15,639 nt of DNA, taken from contig JAEEYJ010000134.1 of NCBI GenBank assembly GCA_016291725.1, positions 1 to 15,639 on the forward strand, in the 5' to 3' direction. The notes under the pieces were generated by a model. It saw nothing but the letters and a program-made list of their open reading frames with translations. It made no database searches and was not told the origin of the DNA. The stretch is from Solobacterium sp. GTDB taxonomy: Bacteria; Bacillota_I; Bacilli_A; Erysipelotrichales; Erysipelotrichaceae. The stretch's first letter is position 1. The number at the start of each line of letters is the position of its first letter. This document shows positions 7,239 to 13,430 of this stretch, in pieces. The position numbers and the translations under genes were made by a program.

Positions 7239-8628
7239 TGTTCACTCCCGTTCCGCTGTCTGCGTCTTCGTCACTGTTGGACTCACCCAGTACATTCAAT
7301 GTATAGGTCGCGTCCATCAGGGTATACTTCACCAGTCCTGAGGAAGGCTGCTCGATCAGCAGCGGGAACTCCATCAGGCCGGGCTTCGCTTCGCTCATAT
7401 CCACGTAGACATAGATATCATCCGCAGTTATGTCCGCAATGTTGGCGGCCGAGCCGAATACCATTACGCTTGTCGTCGTCTTGTTGTCCGGCTGGGACGC
7501 TTTGTAATTGTTCGTATTGTTCCTGTAGTTGATCTTGACACCGTCAATGACCCGGCTCTCCCCTTCCGCCAGCGTTACGTTGATCGTAATCTGGTTGATA
7601 TTGGAAGAGTTCACGCCCGAAGGGAGTGTAATCGGCCTGAGCAGTGTGGAATCCTTGGTGATCGTGGATGCGTTCAGCGAGACAATGACCTTGTCAATCT
7701 GGCCGATCACACTCTCCGGACCGTAGATGGTTACCGTATGCTGGTCCATCGTAATGGAATCGATAGCCATGCCGTTCGGCACTTCACCGCTGACTTCCAC
7801 TTCAATCGCAACGGTCTTGTTCGGTGAAGTCACCGGCACGGTCACATGGATCGTACTGGGGACGATATCCGCGTTTACCGGCTGGCCGGATGAGTTGTAA
7901 GCGATCAGGTGCGCATCCTGCTCAAAGGTAGCGGACTGGTCGCCGACATCGATCAGTGCCTTGACGAAAGCGATGGAATCCAGGGTATCCTTGGAAGCCC
8001 GTACGTTGACACGGGAATAATCGAATATCGGTGTTCCTACACTGTAGATGCTGTTGATCCGGTCCAGATTGATGAAATCATAGGACAGATCAAACTGGCG
8101 GGTTGTCTTCTTCTTCAGTGTGATGTAGGCGACCGAAGGATCCACCATGATGTCCACACTGTCGCCGAAGCCTTCCGTCGTCAGCCGCACTTCATGCTGG
8201 CCTTCCGTCAGGCCTTCCAGATCCGCAAGTACGATGCCGCGGGAATTGTAGGCCGCAGTGACGGCAGCGGCGTCACCGCTGATGCGCACTGTCGCTGTTT
8301 CCGGCAGACCGCTCAGTTCAAATGTATCTGAATTGTATTTGGCACTGACGGACACTCCTGCCATATCCCGGCTGTAATTCATCGTGGAGATCTTCGTCCC
8401 ATTGGTCAGATTAACAGAGATATACAGAATGATGGCCAGTATCAGAGCTACGATTCTGGTATAGCGGGGATTGAACAGTGTCCGGTCAATGAAGGACGAC
8501 AGGGAACGGATGATGCGGATCATCGATTCACTGATATGTTCATAGGCCTGCGGTGCTGCAGAGTACTGTTCCCGGATATCGGGCGCGCTCTTTTCCTGGG
8601 TGCTTTCCTTTCTGCGGTTTTCACTCAT
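7231..8628 (-). CDS. cdaR: CdaR, YbbR-domain regulator of diadenylate cyclase
   Basis: Membrane-anchored regulator, 465 residues, expected to bind the membrane part of CdaA and modulate c-di-AMP production. A cytoplasmic N-terminal stretch of about 55 residues precedes one transmembrane helix (about 56-74, VALILAIILYISVNL). The remainder, outside the cell, consists of about four YbbR-type beta-rich repeats with the recurrent pattern of a VTV/ITI strand, a proline or glycine turn, and a residue run such as TIYGPESVIGQIDKV near the middle. The protein ends in an acidic SDEDADSGTG tail. Start ATG 8628 overlaps the cdaA stop by 1 bp (TGATG), with GGAGGT inside the end of cdaA. The N-terminal extension is longer than in classic CdaR, where the helix starts almost at once. 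Confidence 0.93.
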   Translation of the reverse strand: MSENRRKESTQEKSAPDIREQYSAAPQAYEHISESMIRIIRSLSSFIDRTLFNPRYTRIVALILAIILYISVNLTNGTKISTMNYSRDMAGVSVSAKYNSDTFELSGLPETATVRISGDAAAVTAAYNSRGIVLADLEGLTEGQHEVRLTTEGFGDSVDIMVDPSVAYITLKKKTTRQFDLSYDFINLDRINSIYSVGTPIFDYSRVNVRASKDTLDSIAFVKALIDVGDQSATFEQDAHLIAYNSSGQPVNADIVPSTIHVTVPVTSPNKTVAIEVEVSGEVPNGMAIDSITMDQHTVTIYGPESVIGQIDKVIVSLNASTITKDSTLLRPITLPSGVNSSNINQITINVTLAEGESRVIDGVKINYRNNTNNYKASQPDNKTTTSVMVFGSAANIADITADDIYVYVDMSEAKPGLMEFPLLIEQPSSGLVKYTLMDATYTLNVLGESNSDEDADSGTGVNNG

Positions 8629-10184
8629 CAGCGATCACCTCCTGTCTCACGGCCGGAGAGTTCATCGACCATGTTCAGTGTCTTCTGCAGTTCTTCATCC
8701 AGCCCGACAATGGCGGATACATCCAGTTTGGAAGTATCGTAAAGGCTTGCCGGCTCTGCGGGCTTCTGTACTGCAGGCTCTTTCTGCACCGCTGCTTCTT
8801 TCTGCTCTGCTGGTTCCTCCCGGTTCTCCAGGCGCCGGATGGACGCTTCCCGCGCCTTCCGGACCTCTTCCATCGTCATCCTGGCAGGCTGGGCCGCTTC
8901 CTCAGGCTCAGGCTGTGTCTCCTGCTTTGCCTTTTCCTGGGCTGCCAGATAGGCCTCCCTTGCCCTTCTTGCCTGTTCCTCACGCTCCGCTTCGAAGCGG
9001 GCTGTTGTTTCCGTCTGCGGATAGTCCGGCACCGTTGTTTCCTTGCTGTGAACCGGCATCTTGATGGCTGATGTATCATCCGAGAAACGTTTCTCTTCCT
9101 TGACTGCCGGCTTCTTCGGCCTGGAGCGCATACCGCTCAGAAGACCGCGTCTCTTTTTCTTTTCCGTACGCGGCTGCTGTTCGATGCGGATCTCAGGCTC
9201 TTCTTCCTTCGGAACGGTATGTACAACACCGTTGGCTACGATTTCCTCGGTGTGGATCTTCTCCGGATTCTCCTGCTTTTTGAGGGCGAGCTTGCGCAGC
9301 ACCATCGTCTCCGAAAGATTCTGCTTTTCCCGTTCCGGCTTCTCCTGCTCCGCGATCAGGACATCACGTCCCGCTGCTGCACTGCGGCTCTCCTTGACTT
9401 CGGATTCTTCGCCGCAGATTACTCTCGTCAGATACGTAAAGAGTTCTTTCTCCGTCCGATGCTCCATCTTGCCGTTCTGGGTAGTGCTGATCTGGCCGGT
9501 TTCCTCGGATACGATTACTGTCACCGCATCGGTGATTTCCGAAATGCCGAAAGCAGCACGGTGCCTCGCACCGAAGCGGGAAGGCAGATCCAGATTGGTC
9601 GGCGGGAAGTAGGCACTGGCACAGGCGATCTTGTCGCCCTGGATGATAACCGCACCATCATGAAGCGGTGTTGTCGTCACAAAGATGGATGTCAGCAGTT
9701 CCTGCGTCACATTGGAATTCAGCTTGATTCCTGTCGCAATATAATCATCCAGCGACTGGGACTGTTCTATGGTAATCAGCGCGCCGGTCATGTTCCGGGA
9801 CAGGTTCACTGCTGTATTGGTGATGATCCTGACCAGTTCTTCCTTCTCGTTCCCCGTCAGTGTGGTTATGCGGGAAAACATATTGGATTTTCCCAGCCTT
9901 TCCAGAATGGATCGGATTTCCGGCTGGAAAATAATGATGAATGCCAGAAGGCCCCAGTTGATGAAGATCGTCGTAAAATACTCTACGGTCTTCAGTCCGA
10001 GAAGCTTGGAAGCGAAATCCAGTATCAGAAGAAAGAGGATACCCTTGAAGATCTGGATCGTTCTGTTGTTGGAGCGAACGATGCGGATGGCATTGTAAAG
10101 CGCGAACCAGATAATCAGAATATCCAGAACCATTACAGTTACCGTCCTCACGGTCTCGAAGAAATTGAATCCTAAACCAGACAA
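8628..10184 (-). CDS. cdaA: CdaA (DacA-type) membrane diadenylate cyclase with long C-terminal extension
   Basis: Makes cyclic di-AMP from two ATP; the messenger controls potassium, osmolyte and wall homeostasis. The protein has 518 residues, whereas typical CdaA has about 270-280. Three N-terminal transmembrane helices (about 15-33, 45-62, 72-86) precede the DAC domain (about 110-258). The catalytic motifs are intact: DGA at 176-178 and RHR at 207-209 in the run RFGARHRAAFGISE. From about 262 to the end is a charged, low-complexity tail rich in E, K, R, Q, A and P, with a repeat (AAVQKEPAVQKPAEPA) near 464-479 and a more ordered-looking end (SKLDVSAIVGLDEELQKTL). TTG 10184 is the only upstream start in frame: a TGA lies 3 codons before it, and AGGAG is 9 nt upstream. 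First gene of the operon. Confidence 0.96.
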   Translation of the reverse strand: MSGLGFNFFETVRTVTVMVLDILIIWFALYNAIRIVRSNNRTIQIFKGILFLLILDFASKLLGLKTVEYFTTIFINWGLLAFIIIFQPEIRSILERLGKSNMFSRITTLTGNEKEELVRIITNTAVNLSRNMTGALITIEQSQSLDDYIATGIKLNSNVTQELLTSIFVTTTPLHDGAVIIQGDKIACASAYFPPTNLDLPSRFGARHRAAFGISEITDAVTVIVSEETGQISTTQNGKMEHRTEKELFTYLTRVICGEESEVKESRSAAAGRDVLIAEQEKPEREKQNLSETMVLRKLALKKQENPEKIHTEEIVANGVVHTVPKEEEPEIRIEQQPRTEKKKRRGLLSGMRSRPKKPAVKEEKRFSDDTSAIKMPVHSKETTVPDYPQTETTARFEAEREEQARRAREAYLAAQEKAKQETQPEPEEAAQPARMTMEEVRKAREASIRRLENREEPAEQKEAAVQKEPAVQKPAEPASLYDTSKLDVSAIVGLDEELQKTLNMVDELSGRETGGDR

Positions 10185-10209
10185 GACACATCACTCCTCT
10201 CAGGCAATC

Positions 10210-10218
10210 ATTATATCA
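10210..10218 (-). promoter_or_regulatory. Extended -10 promoter of the cdaA operon
   Basis: On the minus strand TGATATAAT is a perfect extended -10 (TGn plus TATAAT, hexamer 10215-10210), 25 bp upstream of the cdaA TTG. It predicts a start near 10203 and a leader of about 19 nt that contains the AGGAG ribosome site. No good -35 is seen at 17-18 bp (a TTGGCG lies 20 bp upstream), which is tolerable for extended -10 promoters. No convincing promoter for the divergent hydrolase was identified; TATTAT near 10250 is the best weak candidate. Confidence 0.6.
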
Positions 10219-10280
10219 TAAATCAATGTATCCTACGCCAACCTTGGTTTATTATAGAAACAGATATACAAGGAGACCTT

Positions 10281-11162
10281 ATGACAGCGTACATACAGTA
10301 TATGAGGGACGGTTTTCCTCTGTCCGTACTTGAATTCCCCGTTGCGGATCCCGACTGCCTCTTCCAGATCTGCCACGGTGCCTGGGAGCACAAAGAGCGC
10401 TATACACCGTTCGCTGAGTTCCTGCAGTCGCAGAACATCGCCGTCGTCATCGCCGACCAGCGCGGACACGGCCGAAGCGTCACCGCAGACCATCCGAAGG
10501 AGTACATGAGGGACTACAACGAGATGGTCGAGGACCAGTGGGAGGTCAGTGTAAAATTCAAGGAGAAGTACCCCGGGAAGAAGCTCTTTCTCTTCGGCCA
10601 CTCCATGGGCAGTATGATTGCCCGCCTCTATCTCAGAGAACATGACAATGAAATCAAAGGCCTGATCCTGACAGGAACCGCCAACCCCAACCCTGCCGGT
10701 GCGTTCGGTGCCAGGCTCTGCGGACTGATTTCCCTGTTCTCCGGCGGCAAGCACGGACACAGCAGAATCATCGCGTCCCTGTCCGGACTGGACAGCGATC
10801 TGTCCAAATGGCTGTCCTATTCCCAGGGCAACATCAAGCGCAACATCGAAGACAAGGAAGAACTGACCCGCTTCGACAACAAAGGATTCGCCACTCTGTA
10901 CGCCATGAGTACAGCCATGCGCCGTACCGATGCCTTCCACGTATCCAATCCGTTGCTGCCGATCCTTTCCGCCAACGGCAAGGATGACCCGGTAACCGGA
11001 TTTGAAAAAGGGCTTGAGGATTCCCGCCGCTTCCTGGAAAAAGCCGGATACAGCAATCTGACATTCATTACCTACAACAATATGATGCATGAAGTCCTGA
11101 ATGAAGACGATCACGATATTGTATACAAGGACATTCTGGACTTCATCCACAGCAATCTGTAA
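10281..11162 (+). CDS. Alpha/beta hydrolase, lysophospholipase / monoacylglycerol lipase type
   Basis: Probable serine esterase or lipase, 293 residues, cytoplasmic (no signal peptide). It fits the Hydrolase_4 (PldB-like) family: the oxyanion-hole segment CHGAWEHKERYTPFAEFL starts at about residue 31, followed by ADQRGHGRS. The nucleophile elbow GHSMG is at 106-110 (Ser108). The acid is probably Asp236 in GKDDPVTG, and the histidine is His270 in NNMMHEVLNE. All triad residues are present, so it should be active. The natural substrate (lysophospholipid, monoglyceride or other ester) cannot be told. ATG 10281 has AAGGAG 5 nt upstream. It is the only plus-strand gene, divergent from cdaA and convergent with the ybjQ-like gene; its own hairpin begins at the stop codon. 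Confidence 0.93.
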   Translation: MTAYIQYMRDGFPLSVLEFPVADPDCLFQICHGAWEHKERYTPFAEFLQSQNIAVVIADQRGHGRSVTADHPKEYMRDYNEMVEDQWEVSVKFKEKYPGKKLFLFGHSMGSMIARLYLREHDNEIKGLILTGTANPNPAGAFGARLCGLISLFSGGKHGHSRIIASLSGLDSDLSKWLSYSQGNIKRNIEDKEELTRFDNKGFATLYAMSTAMRRTDAFHVSNPLLPILSANGKDDPVTGFEKGLEDSRRFLEKAGYSNLTFITYNNMMHEVLNEDDHDIVYKDILDFIHSNL

Positions 11163-11184
11163 ACTCCCTTCCCGGGAGTTTTTT
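11161..11184 (+). terminator. Intrinsic terminator of the alpha/beta hydrolase gene
   Basis: AAACTCCC pairs with GGGAGTTT (8 bp, 5-nt loop) and runs straight into TTTT. The stem begins within the TAA stop codon. A second hairpin follows immediately. Confidence 0.88.
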
Positions 11185-11208
11185 AAAACCGCATTCCTGC
11201 GGTTTTTT
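11185..11208. terminator. Bidirectional terminator between convergent genes
   Basis: AAAACCGCA-TTCC-TGCGGTTTT is a perfect 9-bp stem with a 4-nt loop, ending in six T on the plus strand and, reading the other way, running into a T-run from AAAA plus the preceding hairpin. It ends one base before the stop of the ybjQ-like gene, so it can serve both that gene and the hydrolase. Confidence 0.85.
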
Positions 11209-11520
11209 CTATCTGAATCTTACTGCTGTTCCGTACGCCATGACCTCCGCAGCGCTCTGCATGATCGAAGACGATGCGTATCGTACACATACGATGGCAT
11301 CGGCACCGAGGTCTTCCGCTTCCTGTACCATACGCTTTGTCGCCAGAGCGCGTGCATCATTCATCATGTCGTTGTACTTAACCAGTTCGCCGCCGACAAG
11401 CGTCTTCAGCCCGGCACCGATATCCTTGATCGCGTTCACGGTCTGGATCGTGCTTCCTTTGACGAGTCCGAGTATTTCCAGTTCTGTTCCGCTGATGGTT
11501 TCAGTAGTTGTCAAGATCAT
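11209..11520 (-). CDS. YbjQ/UPF0145 family protein
   Basis: A small cytoplasmic protein of 103 residues, matching the YbjQ (UPF0145) family in length and sequence. It opens with ILTTTETISGTEL, then VKGSTIQTVNAIKDIGAGLKTLVGG. Next come MNDARALATKRMVQEAEDLGADAIVCVRY and the closing VMAYGTAVRF, all characteristic. The family has a pentameric dodecin-like fold and is annotated as heavy-metal binding by name, but no function is firmly established. ATG 11520 is chosen because GGGAGAAA precedes it; a longer frame from 11556 lacks support. The start lies 20 bp inside the preceding membrane-protein gene, indicating translational coupling. Confidence 0.92.
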   Translation of the reverse strand: MILTTTETISGTELEILGLVKGSTIQTVNAIKDIGAGLKTLVGGELVKYNDMMNDARALATKRMVQEAEDLGADAIVCVRYASSSIMQSAAEVMAYGTAVRFR

Positions 11521-11734
11521 CTGTTTCTCCCTTCCGGATCTCTTCGATCCTGTCATGCAGCACTTTGATCATCCCCATGCCCAGCGCAAGCAGGTATACC
11601 GCATACAGCATCTTGACGATATGCGGCATTTCATTGTCGAACAGGAATACCATGATTCCCGCAGGACAGAACGCAATGAACAGGAGGCCGACAATCAGTG
11701 CAGATGTGGTTTGCTTTTCATGTGACTCACGCAT
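11501..11734 (-). CDS. Small two-helix membrane protein, function unknown
   Basis: A protein of 77 residues (79 if the ATG at 11740 is used) with two hydrophobic segments: ALIVGLLFIAFCPAGIMVFLF (about 11-31) and a second around LYAVYLLALGMGMIKVL (about 42-58). An acidic/basic tail (HDRIEEIRKGETDDLDNY) follows. I recognise no family. It has no ribosome site: TATAAT ends at 11741, directly against the first ATG, and the predicted transcript start falls on the A of the second ATG at 11734. That suggests leaderless translation. It overlaps the YbjQ gene by 20 bp, which supports its reality. Alternatively it is not translated and the region is the leader of the YbjQ gene. Confidence 0.65.
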   Translation of the reverse strand: MRESHEKQTTSALIVGLLFIAFCPAGIMVFLFDNEMPHIVKMLYAVYLLALGMGMIKVLHDRIEEIRKGETDDLDNY

Positions 11735-11740
11735 ATTCAT

Positions 11741-11749
11741 ATTATATCA
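11741..11749 (-). promoter_or_regulatory. Extended -10 promoter abutting the start of the small membrane protein gene
   Basis: TGATATAAT on the minus strand (TG at 11749-11748, hexamer 11746-11741) is a perfect extended -10, identical to the cdaA one. Placing the hexamer at -12 to -7 puts +1 at 11734. No good -35 is present; that region is occupied by the terminator hairpin of the upstream gene. Confidence 0.6.
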
Positions 11750-11753
11750 CAGT

Positions 11754-11785
11754 AAAGGTGCAGGCATTTCTGCCCGCACCCTTTT
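11754..11785 (-). terminator. Terminator after the DUF4349 lipoprotein gene
   Basis: In minus-strand RNA AAAGGGTGCGGGCA folds onto TGCCTGCACCTTT with a GAAA tetraloop (13 pairs counting one G-U, one bulged G). The stem overlaps the TAA stop. The 3' side ends in TTT then ACTG, a short T-run, so termination may be incomplete. Confidence 0.7.
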
Positions 11786-12734
11786 ACATGATCTTTTCCG
11801 CTTTTGCGGCCTTTCTGGCTGCTCTGCGCTTCTTCAGCCAGTCAAGCAGCTTCTTCAGCCCCCACAGCACCGGAGCCGCAACAGCCGCCACCGGAATCAG
11901 CCGGATCACTGTCAGAATGAACTGCTGGACCAGCCAGACAAAGAACGTTCCTGTCCACTGCAGGGTCGAGATGAACCGCTGCCCGAAGTTTCCGGTATAC
12001 AGATCATTGTTTGTTTCGGTATATACCATGACTTCGCGTACGTTGAGGTACACCGTGGAGTACTGGATGTCCGTGTCCATATCACTGAGCATATTCCGGT
12101 ACTGCTTGAGGGAAGATTCCACTTCACTCAGACGGCGTTCCACCGTGATCATATCCTCTACGGTCTGTGCGCTCTCCAGCATCTGCAGCAGCCTTTTCTG
12201 CTGGATCTCCAGGCTTTCGATCTCCGTACTGACGGAGCTGTAGCGCTTGGTGATGTTTTCAATGTTTGTGCTCAGGCTGGTCACCTTTCCTGTTCCCTGC
12301 ATGTCATTGATGAACGGGTAGAAACTATCGGAAGGCACCCGCAGTGTCATGGACAGGGAACGGGTTCCCCGGCTGCTGTAGCCGCGCCAGCTGTTGTCAT
12401 AGTCATAGGCGTTCTCGTTCTCGATCATGACACCGTACTGGCTGATCCACGTTCTGATGTTCTTGAGGGTTTCCTCGTAGTCCAGCGTTTCAATGTCCAG
12501 CCTGCCTGTGTAGACCAGCTTTTCACCGGTCAGAGCGCTCTCCGCACCGCTCTCCTCATCTCTTTTGTACTCCTCTGCCTGCATTGCCGGTGATTCATAC
12601 TCGTCGTACGCTGCATTGCCTGCATCAGCGATGCCTTCCGAGGTGTAATAGTACGCATTGTCACTGCCTCCATCCTTGGCGGAGCAGGCCGTGAGCACCA
12701 TCAGTGCGCTCAATGCTGCAATCCATCTTTTCAT
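11784..12734 (-). CDS. DUF4349 domain lipoprotein with C-terminal transmembrane helix
   Basis: Surface protein of 316 residues. MKRWIAALSALMVLTAC is a lipoprotein signal with lipidated Cys17. A Tyr/Glu-rich linker leads to the DUF4349 core, which begins with LVYTGRLDIETLDYEETL (about 73-90). It continues with the strand SMTLRVPSDSFYPFIND and a heptad-rich coiled coil at about 160-218 (SSVSTEIESLEIQQKRLLQ, later VERRLSEVESSLKQYR). It ends with the strand YSTVYLNVREV. A hydrophobic helix at about 262-292 and a basic tail (KKRRAARKAAKAEK) follow. The function of DUF4349 proteins is not established. ATG 12734 has AGGAGG 6 nt upstream and lies 10 bp after the ATPase stop, so it is the last gene of the ABC operon. 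Confidence 0.92.
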   Translation of the reverse strand: MKRWIAALSALMVLTACSAKDGGSDNAYYYTSEGIADAGNAAYDEYESPAMQAEEYKRDEESGAESALTGEKLVYTGRLDIETLDYEETLKNIRTWISQYGVMIENENAYDYDNSWRGYSSRGTRSLSMTLRVPSDSFYPFINDMQGTGKVTSLSTNIENITKRYSSVSTEIESLEIQQKRLLQMLESAQTVEDMITVERRLSEVESSLKQYRNMLSDMDTDIQYSTVYLNVREVMVYTETNNDLYTGNFGQRFISTLQWTGTFFVWLVQQFILTVIRLIPVAAVAAPVLWGLKKLLDWLKKRRAARKAAKAEKIM

Positions 12735-12744
12735 TCATGGCCTC

Positions 12745-13422
12745 CTATTTCAGATCATGCAGTTTTCCGTTCTTCAGCATGATCCTTCTGTCGCTCAGCT
12801 TGGATACTTCATCGGAATGGGTCACGACAATGATCGTCTTTCCGTATTTCTCCGCAAGCATCTGGAACAGTCTGATGATCTCCTGTTCTGTTTCCGTATC
12901 CAGGTTTCCTGTCGGCTCATCCGCAAAGATCAGGTCTACATTTCCGGCAATCGCTCTGGCGATTGCGATGCGCTGCTGCTCACCGCCGGACAGTCTGTTG
13001 ATCAGTCTGTCCGCCTTGGTATTTACGATGCCTACCATATCCAGCAGGGCATAGGCCAGTTCCTTGTGGTTTTCCGGCAGAGAATTGTCTGTTTCCGTCA
13101 TTGCCAGCAGGATGTTCTCCATGCCGGTCAGGTAATTGATCAGATTGTAGGACTGGAAGACAACACCGGTCTTGTTGCGGCGGTATTCGTACAGACCGAT
13201 TTCATCGATATCCTGTCCATCGTAGTACAGCTTGCCGGATTCCTGCTTGTCCAGACCGGCCATAATGCTCAGAAGCGTCGTCTTGCCGGATCCGGAAGGA
13301 CCCAGAATGGTATAGAATGTGCCTCTTTCGAATTCATAGCTCAGGTCCTTCAGGATATCCCTCCGGTATCCACCGTCGATGTAGCCGTAATTGATATTCT
13401 CCAGTTTCAGTATGGTATCCAT
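12745..13422 (-). CDS. ABC transporter ATPase, MacB/LolD/FtsE type
   Basis: Cytoplasmic ATPase of 225 residues, a normal length for the group. Complete motifs: Walker A GPSGSGKT (41-48), Q90 in GVVFQSYNL, signature LSGGEQQR (144-151), Walker B VDLIFADEPTGNLD (from 162) and switch His202 in VVTHSDE. The ADEPTGNLD wording and the partner permease place it among ATPases that drive mechanotransmission-type FtsX permeases rather than classic importers. Each such ATPase works as a dimer with two permease copies. ATG 13422 has AGGAGG 4 nt upstream, 8 bp after the permease stop. Substrate or mechanical role is unknown. Confidence 0.96.
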   Translation of the reverse strand: MDTILKLENINYGYIDGGYRRDILKDLSYEFERGTFYTILGPSGSGKTTLLSIMAGLDKQESGKLYYDGQDIDEIGLYEYRRNKTGVVFQSYNLINYLTGMENILLAMTETDNSLPENHKELAYALLDMVGIVNTKADRLINRLSGGEQQRIAIARAIAGNVDLIFADEPTGNLDTETEQEIIRLFQMLAEKYGKTIIVVTHSDEVSKLSDRRIMLKNGKLHDLK

Positions 13423-13430
13423 GGTTCCTC

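Noticed and set aside
6465..7532. Plus-strand frame of 355 codons over glmM and cdaR
   Set aside because: Antisense to two confidently identified genes; no domain or ribosome site.
9219..10175. Plus-strand frame of 318 codons opposite cdaA
   Set aside because: Shadow of the CdaA catalytic region; composition is unlike a real protein and there is no initiation signal.
9745..10194. Minus-strand 149-codon frame starting at an ATG 10 bp upstream of the cdaA TTG
   Set aside because: This ATG is nearer the AGGAG site than the TTG, but it reads out of frame through the CdaA membrane region and yields no plausible protein. CdaA homology fixes the other frame.
10233..11150. Minus-strand frame of 305 codons opposite the alpha/beta hydrolase
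   Set aside because: The hydrolase has an intact catalytic triad, a ribosome site and a terminator. The antisense frame has none and runs through the cdaA promoter region.
11508..12593. Plus-strand frame of 361 codons opposite the DUF4349 gene
   Set aside because: Antisense to a lipoprotein gene with a clear signal peptide and ribosome site; crosses a terminator and a promoter.
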